Shown here piece after piece: positions 11,262 through 23,500 of a stretch of DNA of 64,000 bases; positions within the stretch are counted from its first letter, which is position 1, and the number at the start of each line of letters is the position of its first letter. A program made the translations under genes and the position numbers. This DNA comes from Effrenium voratum (Eukaryota > Sar > Dinophyceae > Suessiales > Symbiodiniaceae): contig CAUJNA010003503.1 in the NCBI GenBank assembly GCA_963377175.1, positions 124,001 to 188,000 on the forward strand. The letters run 5' to 3'. Under the pieces are notes generated by a model, which made no database searches, had not been told where the DNA came from, and was given only the letters and a program-made list of their open reading frames with translations.

Positions 11262-14200
11262 GGCCAGAGATGCGATGAGCCACGCGAGGACTCCTACTTC
11301 GTCGTGGAGGACATGTGCGTCACCTTCGGCGTGCGCCTGGGCACGGAGCGTGTGGCCTTGTACGGTGCAAGCCTCGGGCGGCCGAAGGGGCTGCGTCTTT
11401 TTCGCCGTGCACGTCTCTTCCCCGCGTTCCGTGGCACGCTTCCAGGTGTCGTGGATGGCCATGGCGAGTGCGGAGAGGTATGCGCAGCCTTTGTTCGTCG
11501 GGGGACTTGGATTTCCGAGCGTCCAGCCGGCTGACCGTTGATTTCTTGGCAAGCTCAAGCTTCCGCCTTGTCGATATTCATACAAGTTCGGTCCTGAGTC
11601 ACCAGGCGCATTTTACGGTCGTGCGGAGTGCATTTGGCTCAACATCAGGTGTTAGCCACTGTTTGCTTTGCCAGCCATCATGGTTGACCCACAGCATCAC
11701 ATATGAGCGAAGTCTTGTAGATATGATATGCCTGTCAAGGCCGGCACCTCCCGACGCAGCTGGCGCAATCCAGGCACTTTGCAGAAGGCGGAGACTTCGG
11801 GTGCAGCAAACTTTGTGGGGGCAATGCCTCGTAGTGTTGAAACGGCAACATCAAGTTTTGGAGCACCAGAAATTGTTCGGCCTCGGATATACGAGAGGAA
11901 ATGGAATGACCGATGCCTGGACTGACCCTCGCGAACTTAGAATTCGGCAAGCTCCAGTATCTCAAGACAAGGTGTGAGTGGTAAGATGCGCCGATTTTGA
12001 GGCGTCTTGCCGCTTCTCATGAGCCTTGAAAAGAGCCATCGACCAGACTTTGCGTCACAGCCGCCTGGTTTCCTAGTTAACGAGTGAGACGGCTGAGTGA
12101 GGCTCGGGATTCTTGTGAGAGAAACCCGCAGCTCCTCCAAGCGCCCTTTCGCGCCCGGGAGGCCGCCTGGAGGCTGCGCTCCTGGAAGCGTTCCTGCAGA
12201 CGGAGCTGCTGCAACAGTCTGCAGGCGCTGGGTTTTCGACGTGCGAGCGGGTGTGATGTGACTCAACAAGGAAACCAAGCAACGGGAGTCGATGAGTCGC
12301 TGGATTGCATGGATGCAACTAGCTTGGAGTGCAAGCTAGTGCACAAGATTTGTCATGGCAGGGCTGCCACTTTGGGCGTCGGGCGCGTGTGCCACTGCGG
12401 CCTGCGCGTGCTGCTGAGAGAATGTTTTGCTTGGGATTTTAATGCCAAACTTGCATCGGAATCATCTGGAATCCAAACCCTTCCCCACTAAAGGGGGGAG
12501 ACATCCCTTATTGATATGGCCCTCCAGATTCCTCCGATGTTGACATCGCTTGTGCCCAGCTATTGGATTCTCTTGCAGTTCGTCTACCTGTTTGCAGACA
12601 CTTCCCAAACATGTTGGTGCATCCGTGTCTTGCATTGGGTCGCTTTCGCGACTCAGGTCACTCCAACCAGCATCGTCGTCGCGAACTGCGGTGACTGCCG
12701 CTGCGTGTGCGAGGACCAGGGCATTGCACAGGACTTGTCCTCGGACCACAACGTCCAGAACGCGACGCCAGAGGCCAGGCTCCGTTTCTCAGACCTGAGC
12801 TGTGGGTTGGTCATGTTGGCCAACAACTAAGCAAACTAGTTCCGATTCTATCTGGCTGGGAAGCTGTGGACAGACTGGCATGGGCCTTGTGGATCCGCTT
12901 TGGCGCCCTTGTGCAGGAGCTCCGGCGAGTGCTGGCAGCAGGAGGCCAGCCATCTCGAATCCGTTCACGGGAGCCCGTCAACGGCGTTCAACAGCCAAAC
13001 CTTGGCAGCAGACAATCGCTGTGTCGAACCCAAGCCGGAAAATCCAGGGGCATTCACAACACTTGAGGCCACAGCATGTTCTAGGTACGATCACCCCAGA
13101 TCAGCGGGTCACAACTCCCAACGCGCCTGGGCGCCTGGTGCGGGTCTCAGAACTTGGCCTTAGCTCCTTCCCGAGCTTGCAAGTAGGTGGCGCGTTCCCC
13201 AGGCAACCACACGTTCCTTCGGAGACCATTGGGCAAAGGCACAGGCCGAAGGGGCCAGTTTGAGCCCTGCATGCCTGCTGGATGACTGCGACATTGTGCG
13301 ACAGAAGCGTGCAATTGGCCAAGTGACAACTGGCGCGGTGCTTCAAGAATTACAACTTTAAGTCTGGTGAATTATGCGAGAATTTGCCACGCAAGAGTGG
13401 TGGGCGGATGGACTGCATTGCAGGGACCCCCAGAGGGCCACATCATCACTGCACTGCCAGAGCTGCGGGCAATAGCGCAGGGAGCCAAGATCAAGCCGAG
13501 TAGATAGACAATGTGCAAGCCAACAGCAGAGGGACAGTGCAAGGTCGAATTAGATATTGCTCCCTGGCTGATCATGTGTCCTTTGCGCCCCTGGCCATAA
13601 CTGCGGATAATGGGCATTCATACAAACCGCGAATGCGGCTTTCAAGGGTCAGCCACACAATTCGAACACACACATCAAACTTCAAGCAAAAGAGGATGTG
13701 TGTGTACCCACGGCCTCGCATAGCAGAGGATGCTTGGCAAGCGATGTGTGCGGGGCAAGCAGGATTTGGCTAGTTCCGTTGAGGCAAGGCTAGCAACGAG
13801 CATCAAAGGTCGGTGCATAGAGGCAAGACATATGGCCGCGTGTGATATGGGCGGGGGCGCATGGAAGGAGTTTGCATAGCCGGGAGCAGGTTGGTGACTA
13901 ATGTTGGCCGATTGTGCTCGCACATCGGCACACCATCCTGCTTTGCCAACAAGCAATTGCTGAACCTAACCACATCTGGAGAACTGGAAATGGGATATGT
14001 CTAAGCCCTCTGAGCCCGGGCTCAGGCGCCGCCCTAGCCAGCGCTTTCTTCTGCTGGCCTCGGACGGCGTTTTCGGCTTCATGTGGGCCTGCCCTTCCTT
14101 CAGAGACGCGGCTTCCCGTGAGCAGCGTGAGCTGATTGCCAAGTTGACACCTGGCGAATGTGCTGCCAGGTCGTCACAGGAGGTGGTCTCCATGTGCCGG

Positions 14201-15083
14201 AGCTCGGGCTTGGCAGCGAGTAGTCATTCGCGAGCCTGGAAGGGATGCCCGGGCGAATTGTTGTGTGAAACATCCTCAAACGTCTTGGAACTGGGAGCCA
14301 TTTCTTCCGTGCCATGACTTTAGCTGAGTTGCGATTCGCAGAACGCCAAAGGTGCGTCTCCAGCGCTTCTCAGCTGCCAGTGGGAGCTCCGCTGTCCAGC
14401 GTGGGGCATGCCGTGGTTTGTTCTGCCGGGGCACCCGGGCGAAAACGGCGGGTTGGTCTTGTGGGCCGCTAACCATTTTTTAAATTCCCTTTTTTAAGAC
14501 ACCCATGTCCCCTGAATGACTCCAGTGAATCGGCGGCATACTATTTAGGGATTCCTTTCTTTTTGGGGAAGCCCCCATTATGAATAACTTGTGTTTGTGT
14601 GTGTGGTGTTGTTGATCGGGCGGGGGGGGGGGGGGGAATTGACATTGTGTAGACATAAAGAGGGATGATTATCATTCCTTGATGCAGGATGTTAGTAGAC
14701 CAGCAAGGCAAGGCGCTTCGAGCTTGCCGCGTTCGAAGACTGAAATTTGTAATCCTTGGGACGCATGACTTTCCAAGTAAGGATCTCGCCGAAGATTCAT
14801 AGCCGGTTCTGCAATGCTTGTCTCCCAGGCTGTTGCACGGCGGAGCGACGACAACTGCACATGCTTGGTGGTGGACCTTTCCAGAGCCGGAACCTCGGGA
14901 CTTGGGGTCAAGCCGTCGATCTTTTCAGTTGGGAAATCCAACAGTTGGCTCCCCCAAATCGTGCAGATATGGGAGGGCGTTTCCGTTCTGTACCAAAATT
15001 TATTCTTGGCTTGGTTGCAAGATTTGGCAAACTCACAAGTCCCCAGTAGGGATGACCATCAAAACCCTCGTAAGGGCTTCTAG
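11262..15083 (+). CDS. PP2C-family Ser/Thr protein phosphatase, multi-exon
   Basis: A Mg/Mn-dependent phosphatase that removes phosphate from Ser/Thr, rebuilt from at least nine exons. Exon ~11262-11364 has REDSYFVVED. Exon 11446 onward joins across an 81-nt GT-AG intron to give VALYGVVDGHGECGEV, the DGHG metal site. About 12166-12235 encodes a helix (EAALLEAFLQTELLQQ). 12657-12773 has VVANCGDCRCVCEDQG and LSSDHN. 12917-12985 has ELRRVLAAGG and EPVNG. 13203-13257 has TTRSFGDHWAK. 13954-13978 has IAEPNH. 14026-14082 plus 14170-~14200 give FLLLASDGVFGFM|SSQEVVSMC. 14829-15083 has SDDNCTCLVVDL, then a tail to the stop. The metal-binding Asp residues (EDS, DGHG, SDG, DN) are all present, so it is probably active. 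Donors are GT, GC (gccagg, 12774) and GA (gagaac, 13979, giving a 47-nt intron). The N-terminus and an exon between 14200 and 14829 are not resolved. Confidence 0.9.
14583..14640. repeat. Simple repeat: GT tract followed by a G run
   Basis: A short gtgtttgtgtgtgtgg tract is followed about 25 bases later by a G run longer than 12. It lies inside the phosphatase gene, between exon 9 and the terminal exon, so it is intronic. Confidence 0.85.
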
Positions 15084-15420
15084 GCACATTTCAAGACTTA
15101 CATGCATGACAAACATGGGGGCTCGCAATCAGAGGCACAGCATGAGTCCTCCAAGCATACATTCATTCATTGGTGTTTGAAAAACTAGCTAGCTTTCCTG
15201 GAGTTCCATGTAACTTTTCTGGAGAGATAATTTCGGTTCTGCTGACATCAGTTTCGGCAGCCCATGGCTCGCCACTGCAAGGTGGATGCGGCCGTAGGCC
15301 CTACGTTTGAGCCCCAGTTCCTCAACAAGCGAGTCAGACACATGGCTTGGTGTTTTCACTTCCAGGACTTGAATGGTGCAAACGCACAAGCAAAAGCCGG
15401 AATGCAACTACAAAAATGCA
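15084..15420. other. 3' flank of the phosphatase gene
   Basis: No gene is visible. The stretch follows the phosphatase stop codon and runs into CA-rich simple sequence. Dinoflagellate genes lack a reliable polyadenylation signal, so no terminator can be placed. Confidence 0.4.
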
Positions 15421-15860
15421 TATACACACATTTAAGCACGCACACGAGCGCGCACACACACACACACACACATACCCAGCACCTTTGCATGCGCGCTTGC
15501 CTCCACACGCACATGCACAGGTACAAGCACGTGCGAACGCGTGTGCGCACGCCTGCACGAGCGCAAGAGTACACGCGCGCATGTACGCCTAAACGCATAC
15601 CCCATTCATGCTCCATTGCTCCCCCATTCATGCAAGCACGCACGAGTGTCCGCACGCACGCCCACCCATGTCCACGCACATACGCGCCCCCAAATGACCA
15701 TGGGGCAACTAATTCCGGTTTTCCCCCCCAATGGTCATCCCATGCCATGTTAAGGAGTTTTTGATCACACCCCTCCCATGTGCGGGTGTACAAGCAAGCG
15801 CATGTGCGCACACACACAGACATGACCACACACACACACATTATATATATATATATCGCT
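15421..15860. repeat. CA-rich simple-sequence tract with ATAT core
   Basis: Alternating CA and GC dinucleotides run in patches through 15421-15690 and 15780-15840, ending in an (AT) run at about 15841-15858. Long ORFs on both strands here (166 codons + and 235 codons -) are products of the dinucleotide repeat (His/Thr and Val/Cys alternation) and are not genes. Confidence 0.9.
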
Positions 15861-16919
15861 TTGAATGCACGCTTTTTCATGCGCAAGGCTTCACCTTGCG
15901 CCCATTCTGAATTCTTGCCTGTCTCCGCTTCACTGGCTGAGGCCAATGAACTTTGCGCCGAATCCTGTTCAGGTTGGGATTTCGCACTGTCTTGCAGAGG
16001 TTTGAAGATTGTGGCCTTGATGGCACCATTGGACACGTCTCCCCTTTCAAAGCCAGAAAACACGCAGGCAAGTGCCGAGCCGCCAAAGCCTCTGTGCTCG
16101 CCTCAGTGTGGCGTCAATTGGCATCTTGGGATTCGGAAAAGGCCGGCCAATGTAAAAATGACACTTGCGCATATTTGTGTTTGGTTGGCAATATGCCAGT
16201 GGCGTAAAAATGCGGAAATCCTGCCACACTGGACGGCCCTTGGAATCCTGACTGCGTTGCTAAGGATGCCAGACCATGGCATCACCAACGGCAGCTTCCA
16301 GAACGGAATGGTTAATGGCCTCCCCAATGGCACCAAGCATGGCTTCCCAAATGGCAGCTTCACAAGCGGCAACATGCCAGATGACGACGTCTTCCCCGCC
16401 AGGATCGGATTTTGAGCGGCGGGCTGTGTGATCTGTTTGATTTGTTAGGCCGCGGAGGAGACTTGAAGAGGAGCTCAAAGCAAGTGGGAGGCCGGGAGTC
16501 CCTCCGAATTCGAGTGAAGGCACATCAGGTATCAAGTGCCAGCCTTTGGATCTCGCAGGCACATGGAGGGCGGGAAGGATGTGCTCGCCTCGGCTGGGCA
16601 TGTGACAAGCCCATGGAAGTGATATGTGAGACACCGGGCTAGCTTGAGAAACAGTAGGTGCGCACGAACAAAAAGTCGAAGGGCAATGCGAGGAGCGTTA
16701 CCACTCATTAAAAGACAGCGTGCTCGGATTAATTTTGCTTGCCTTTTCAGACCGGTCGACAGATAGAAGCAGGCTGTTTGTGGCACAGCAGGAAGCAATA
16801 TGATTGGCTGCTAGGTTTGCTCTTCCGCTTGTCCGCATGACATGTTGCGTGGAATTTAGGACTGTTGTCATGTGATCCGCGCAGGATGTACGTTTGGGAT
16901 ACTACCCGAACAGTTTTGT
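15861..16919. other. Unassigned region with a short Asn-Gly-periodic stretch
   Basis: The + frame through 15900-16415 is open. Near 16277-16376 it shows a period of about 6-8 residues built on Asn-Gly (NGSFQNGMVNGLPNGT, then FPNGSF). At DNA level this is a degenerate repeat of words like aatggc. It may be an exon of a repetitive protein or a decayed minisatellite; no family was recognised. The rest of the stretch has no supportable feature. Confidence 0.3.
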
Positions 16920-17058
16920 GCCAGCAGTTATATATATATATACACATATGTACGTATATATATATATATATATATTATTAGCTTGACAACGGTCGAATCT
17001 CGAGCCTTCAGATTCGAAGCTCAAAGCTCGAGACTCGAAGCTCGAGACTTGAAAGTTG
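16920..17058. repeat. AT microsatellite and short tcgagactcgaag tandem
   Basis: Runs of (AT)n at about 16929-16976 are interrupted by acacatatgtacg. They are followed at 16993-17058 by a small degenerate tandem of ctcgagactcgaag words. Together they sit directly beside the CCCTAAA-like block. Confidence 0.85.
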
Positions 17059-17059
17059 G

Positions 17060-17530
17060 GGCCCCTTAGGCCCTAAACCAAACCTAAACCCGCCCTAAAC
17101 CCAGCCTAAAATGCAGCTCAAACCCACCAGAACCTTCCGAGAAATACCTCAAGTCGGCCCTAAACCAACCTTTAAACCAGCCTTTAAACTCATCCTAAAC
17201 TTACCCGAACTGGCCCTAAACCAACCCTAAACCAATCCTAAATGCTCCCTAGAGCCACCCTTAAACCCACCAACCACCCCTAACCAACGTCAAACCCACG
17301 CAAAACCCACAAACCCACCAGACCCACACCAAACCAGCCCTGGCGGCCACACTGCGTTGTCGTGGACATGCACGGAATGCACAGCCACTCCAACCCACAC
17401 TAAACCAAACCTTGAACCAACCTTTGACCCAACCCGAAACCAATCCTTAATCCTTACGGTAAACACACCCAAACCTTGAAACTAAGCTTTCAACCACCCC
17501 TAAACCGGCCCTAAACCGCTTAGGACTCTG
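17060..17530 (-). repeat. Degenerate interstitial telomere-like block (CCCTAAA orientation)
   Basis: About 470 bp built on ccctaaacc, cctaaaccaa and cctttaaacc words with irregular 10-13 base spacing. These are the reverse complement of the TTTAGGG-based arrays at 32.06-34.08 kb. TTTAGGG is the telomere repeat reported for dinoflagellates and plants. A central patch near 17340-17390 is unrelated sequence. The degeneracy and internal position argue for an old interstitial block, not a chromosome end. Confidence 0.8.
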
Positions 17531-20150
17531 ACAAGACATCCCTGCCTTCGTCCACGCCTGGGCCAAACGAGGCCTGGATCCTGGGAATTCGACACATCGA
17601 AATGACACAAACACGAGGGACGGCCTGTCTTGAGCAGCTGAAATTTGGATGTTTATCCAGGGATTCCTGCTACGCCCAAGGTTTGTTGGTGCCCGTGGTG
17701 CCGGAAGCTCAGAGGTCTGTTTTGCCGCGGCAGGAGCCCTGGATGAGTTTCGCCTTTATCATTTGTATGCGGCACCCAGCACACTGAGTGACAGGTGAGG
17801 GAGATCAGTGGCCGACACAAATTGGCAAGATGCTGACGTCAAGATAGCACAAAACGTTCCGGCCGGATCGAATCGAATCGCTGGCAGTCTGGCAGTCTGG
17901 CAGTCTGAGGCTGGGGCATGAACCAGCAAGGCGGCTTGAGCGAACGTTTGCAATGGCGGCTGCCGCTCCCTTTCTTGTTTGGTCCTGCAAGCCTTGCGGA
18001 CGGCTCCCAACTAAAAGGTTGGAGTTGAAGCTTGGACTGCTTGGACAGGCGAAGCGGAGAACCGAGTGCTTGGATGCTTTGAGAAGTGGAGGTGGGGGTT
18101 CTGAGGGCAAGTGGGGGCACATGGGTATGTCAATAGAGATCCCTTTTCGGCTCGTGCTTAAAACGGAAAACAACACGAACCCAGCCACTCGGAGGGGGTG
18201 CCTACTTTTGATACATGCGTAGCCTGCACTTGCGCATCTCTGTATGAGAGGCCCCCCAGTTCCCCCCACTGGTTTTGGTTAGATTGGCTCTCAACAGAGA
18301 TATGGTGGGTTTCGCTTCAAAGCATTTGCCCTGCAGGCTTCACATGCATGAGCACCATTTCGACAAGCTCTCCGTGGCATATACAGCTGATGAGATCGTT
18401 CCTTGCTATTGGTGCTGCAGGCCGTGGGGCACTCAGACGTTTATGCAGGCTCTTTGGTCTGCTGCTTCTCAGCCCAGGTGCGTCACAAAGAAGGGTCAGC
18501 ACAAAAGCTCGTCTCGGCCTCGGCCCATTCTTGTTCCGCAGCCAGCGCCCAGCTGAGGAACCGCCTTCCGTTTTGGGGCTCCCATGAGCGGGTTTGCCGG
18601 GAAAACCCCAGCAAGCCTGTTCTTCCTGGCCAGGCTGGGATCGCAAGCTTCGCAAAAAAACTACGCCTTTGGACCAGAAAAGGGTTTATGGCAGAAAAAC
18701 GCACAGGTGACCACCAGCCCAAGCATTTGTCCATCTAGACACTGTCGCCACACTTTCCCTCGTCGCGCGTTGGCTGTGTTTGCATGAGGCCAATGGGAAG
18801 TGGCACACCTTGAACCGCATCTTTTTTCGGTGTGCCCTCACAGGGAATGAGGAAATGACCCATAAAAATTATTTCTTGTGCTTTCATTTAAGTGGACCCC
18901 TGGGCTCACTCCCTACTGCGCACCAGCAAGTTTGTGCCATCGGATTGTGGTATTCCCAAGGCCGGTCCCTGTCGAGGCCCGCTCGGATGGCTCCCAGACC
19001 TCCAGCGAGCGCGGCCCGCGGGCTTACGGTGCGGGGCCTCGGCTGTCCGTTCGCACCACAAAATGACACCATGGTTGAACCATAGCGTTTATAGGAATTT
19101 ACAGGGGAATCATCACTGCAAGGTTTTGTAGGTGCAGGATTTCGTCCATCCGCGCCTCTGAGGGGTGAAAAGGCTCTTTTGTATCCACTTTAGGCGGCAG
19201 GCAGACAAAGGCGGGTGCTCACATTCGTTCAGGCCGGCCCTCTCCCAGCACATATCGAGACCTCCGGGACTCGCAGCTGCCCAAGGGTTTCCTTCCGATA
19301 GGTACGATGTCTCGGTCAGACCAATCCCACAGATCGATTTGTCATTCGGATGGTTGAAAGCGGCCCCTTGGAGAGCGCCTCAGGAACGACCTCCGCGAGC
19401 TGCGAACCTTCGCGCTTCCAGGTTGGGGGGGCGGTGGGCCCGGTGGGGGGGGGGGGTGCCGGTTGCCAAGTCTCTGCGTCTTTTGCAACATCCAAGGCAC
19501 GAAACACGACGCATTTCAAGCGGTGCGTTTGAAGCAGGGGCACCGTGGATCTGCCTGAGGGGCCAACCAAATTATGTACCTTGGGACCAACTATGTTTCA
19601 ACCACTCTGCCTGCAACATGGTCTGCTATGGGTTGCCCAGGCAGCGATGCGGACTTGAAATCTGGCAAACATTGGGACGTGTTGAGTCAAGTCTTTCGAA
19701 CCACGTAGCTTTCCAGGGTTGCAAATCAGGGTGCTGACCAAAAAAAAGAAACTCCAGTCGCGGCTGGAGAGAGCGCAGGGCAGCCAGTGTGCTGTTACTA
19801 ATTGGCTTTGTAAATAGGGCGCCCAAAAATAGGTGATGTTCGCTTGGTTTCCCTGTAAAACAAGCCTAGCGAGGGAACCAACAAAACATGCTGAGGGTAG
19901 ATGTTCGCATTGGAGGCGACGGCCCTTCGCGCGGCTTTGAACACCGACTACAACCATCCAAAGGTGCGTTTGTGTCGCGATGCAAGGCAACCGGGAGCAT
20001 GGGTGTTTTTTTTTTCGGAACCCTCTCCTCTTGCTGAGGCTGGAATTCCGAAACACACCCAACTAGCAAGGGAACTTGCCATAGGACACGTTTGGCGCAT
20101 TCCCGAAGTTCAGCCATTGGCGCTGGCAATCTATGCTTTCTTTGGCAGGC
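17531..20150. other. Unassigned 2.6-kb region
   Basis: No gene is recognised. Weak exon-like stretches on the + strand are 18960-19060 (hydrophilic, VEARSDGSQTSSERGPR) and 19349-19425 (MVESGPLESASGTTSASC, then PSRF before a splice-like ccag). The 190-codon + ORF at 19165-19737 has no motif. A G-rich run lies at about 19425-19458. None of this is strong enough for a gene call. Confidence 0.3.
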
Positions 20151-20168
20151 AGCGATGGACACTCGGGC

Positions 20169-20500
20169 GGGCTGCCGTCCCAGCTTCTTTTACAATGGGC
20201 ACGGGCAGACTTCCAAAGCCGATGTAGCCATGGGTCAAAATCCAAATCGTACCCCCAGTGAACGTCCCAATCCCCACTAAAATAGGTTCTAAAATGGGTG
20301 GTGAATTCACCCACCTCAAAATGGGATCCCATTGGTTTTGACCCACAGCCATGTTTGTGTGGCCCGAAGCTGAGGCAGAGGAGGTCGCCGCAGGCGCGGA
20401 GACACGGCTGCAAAACATAGCTGGTGCCATTCCGCGTGGTCAGGTTCACCTTAGCGATACCACTCTGAACGACCGCACAGACGCAGGCCGACTCAGGGGA
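20169..20500 (+). CDS. Possible coding sequence interrupted by family A copy A2
   Basis: Upstream of the element the + frame reads MDTRAGCRPSFFYNGHG, then QTSKADVA. Downstream it reads MFVWPEAEAEEVAAGAE, then TRLQNIAGA. Removing 20230-20350 joins the two in one open frame. The join falls at a gccatg word present at both ends of the removed segment, so the exact border is ambiguous. No family is recognised, and the minus strand is also open over part of the stretch, so the coding claim is an inference. Confidence 0.3.
20224..20352. mobile_element. Family A inverted-repeat element, copy A2
   Basis: Left terminus gtagccatgggtcaaaa and right terminus ttttgacccacagccat are near-perfect inverted copies over about 16 bases. 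The interior differs from the usual family core and contains a second inverted pair (aaaatgggtggtgaatt and aattcacccacctcaaaa-like words), so the copy can fold into a long hairpin. Confidence 0.8.
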
Positions 20501-23500
20501 GTTTCTTGTTCACACATATTATATATATATACGCCCAAGGAGGCAGGCACCATGGACTCAGTTTGCTGTGCCATATGAATTGGGGCGTGCCTGCCAAGCA
20601 TACATTTTCTTCTTATTTGCAGAACACGATGCGGCCCTTCTTCAATTCTTTCTCATCATTCCGATGAACTTTCGAAGCAATCGCAATATGGCGCAGTCTG
20701 TTGCCTGGCCACGATTAGGCTCTTACGTGCAACAACTGCCTGATAGGATCCCGTCGAGCGCGACCCCGTGCACTTTGAAAGGCCAGAGACACAACATGGG
20801 TATGGATCAAAATTAAACCACCCGGGGAACGCAGGCTTCAGTCCTTGTCTCCATTTATCAGGGTTCCATTTTGGGTACCAAATTTTGACCCACACCCACG
20901 TGATGGAGAGCATAGCATTCGGAAACTTGAGATGAGCAATTCAGCATTGCCAAAATTTCAATGCCGGCGGTATGTGCTTCCCTCGATTGGGGTATCGCGT
21001 TCAATTGAGGTATGAGCGTTCGCTGCCAGGTGCCGACACCATCCACTGCTGAAGTCCAGAGGTATTTTCTGCCAGTTGTTTTTGGTTTTCAGTATCATGG
21101 GCAAACACATGCATATGTGTATATATGTATATATCTATACACATATATGCATACACACACACACACACGTATGTGTGTACACATAGTGTTCATCAAAAGG
21201 AAACCCTATACAATGAAGGCAGAAAATGCCTTGGTGCAGCAATTCTGTCAACGCTCCCATTATGGAGCTGAGACAGCACCGCAGCTGCACTTAGAAGTTT
21301 GTGTCGTATGTCGAAGTCTTCCGGCGTGCCTGCCTGGTTGGTTCTGATAGCCTACCTTGTGCTCCACGCTTTACTTGGCGTGTCAAAACGAGGGACTGAT
21401 TTGTGGACATATCCTAAAGGAACCTACATGACACCAAGCATTTGGCGGGTCCTTATTTTTGACGCATATCCACTTTAAAAGCATGTGCCTGTGCGTTGGT
21501 TTTCCGCGTAAGGCAGTACATGTGCTCTTCGCTGATTTGAGGTCCTGTATCATGAGAAGCTTCGCAAAGCAGAGGCCCCACCCAGCGCGCAGCGCGGCGT
21601 TGGAGGGTCCTGTGCAAGTCACTGGCCAAGAGCTGCGCGCAGGCTCCCACATGCAAACGCGGCAGACTTAGAAGGCCTGGCCGCGGCGTCCTTGTACCCG
21701 CGGTCGCTTCCGTGGCAGTCACGTGTTGGCAGTCACAAGCCGAGGTGTTATGGCAGTGCAGAAGCTTGCACGGCCGGCCGTGATTTTGAAACGAGCGTTT
21801 CAGTGAGGTTATTGTGCTGCGCGATTCCCGAACTTCGAGCCTAGACTTGGCGTTGCGACATCGATCAACTGGAAGTCCCTTTCTGGACACCCAGCAAAAT
21901 TGCCGTTTGGTTCTCTTCAAGTGATTCCGTGGCTCGTTACGCTCGGAGGTTTTGGCAAGGCTCGGCCTTCATAGGAAAATACCCAACTTTTCTGCCAGGG
22001 CTCTAGAAAATCAAAGCTCGCGAGATGTGAACGTCTTCCTCTGCTCTCAGTCAAGGTGTAAGACTCATGCCAGCCCTGTGCAAGCAAATGACAAAAGTGG
22101 AGCAACTAAGTTCCATTTCACCGGCCTGCCACCAAGTGGCACGACACGCGTTTGCCCGATTTCATCTCACCTGGTGGCAGGGCCAAGCTGGAGATTCCGC
22201 GACACAACTCGCGTTGGGATCACAATGTCAAGTGTTATCCCACGCTTTCAGGGCGCTTCCTTCAAGAGCAAACATCATTGGTTGGTTCCTCTCTCAAAAG
22301 GCCTTCTACACGCATGACAATGAGATCCTCGTCGTAGATAGGACTGGCCCCTCTAGGCCAGGGCCCGCTGAATGTCAAGAAGAAGCCAAGCACGGTTGCC
22401 TCTCGAACTTCCTTGGACTTCCATTGCCGACCTTGTGCTTAGCTTTTTGAAATCGTGTCAGTGCAATCTTTTCAAAAATGAGTCAATGTACTGCAGCCAT
22501 ATTGTCCTATGCGGCTGCGTTCTTGTTTGCCCCAGTTGGTTCCAGTGGCTTACTGGCGGGCGTTCCCAGTGGGCCGATGCACAGATGCATTGATTGCGCA
22601 GCCGTCATTATTGCCCAAAAGGGGACGACTCATAGTACTTGCTGAGGCGAGTCTTCCCCAGTGGGCCGCAGAGCTGCAGCTGCATGCTTGCTTCATCCCA
22701 GTCTGACTGGCCAGAATGACCCGCAGATTCTAATGGTCCAAGTACTCAGACAGTCACGTGAGGGCAGCGGGATGATGCGTACGAAGGCTTCCGAGAAGCC
22801 CACAGGGATGCCCAAAGCGCCGCAGCCGTCCCACAGATTGCACTTTGTCACCGAGCAGCGCGCTCACGGACCGGCCAAAAAAGGAGAGAACGAGCAGCTT
22901 GGGTTGCTGCGAACTGCCAGCCGGAGCCCTGCAAACAGGGCTTTTCCGGCTTGAACCATATTTGGAATTGAATTTTGACAAGGAACCACCTCCAAAGTGG
23001 TGGACATGAATCCCCACCTAAATGGTGTCCACCACAGGGTCCCTTATTTAAATTCACACCCAATATGATTTGGCATGGGGTGCGGGGAGGGGGGGGTTCG
23101 GAAGTGGGAGTTGCAGGATCGCCTGAGTATTGGTGCCCAGAGCTTGCGATTAGCTCAGCTTCAGCCTGTGAGCCTTTGAGCTTGGCTCAAGGGCCACGCC
23201 TCTCTGTCCCTGCAGACGACAGGAGCTTTTGACAGCTGCCCACAGGAATCGGGAATGTTAGGAAGAACCTTATTGGTGGACGCTCGGGACGGGTTAAGCA
23301 GGGATGCCATGTACCAAGGCAATGCAGATCCAAGCAAGACCCCACTGGTTTATCAGTCACTCCCATGAGGGTAGCGCCAATCGGCTTTGCGAACCAACAC
23401 AAATCTGTGGACCAAGATGTGGCCACTCCTGGCCCGTTCCCATTCCTTCGCCACCCCGCGCGCAGGAGGCGACATGGCCAGACTCGCGCTGGCAGTGGCT

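Noticed and set aside
15264..16063. 166-codon + and 235-codon - ORFs
   Set aside because: Driven by CA-rich simple sequence on both strands.
23183..23196. Relict of the dinoflagellate spliced leader (gagcttggctcaag)
   Set aside because: Only about ten bases match the 22-base leader and no gene start follows.
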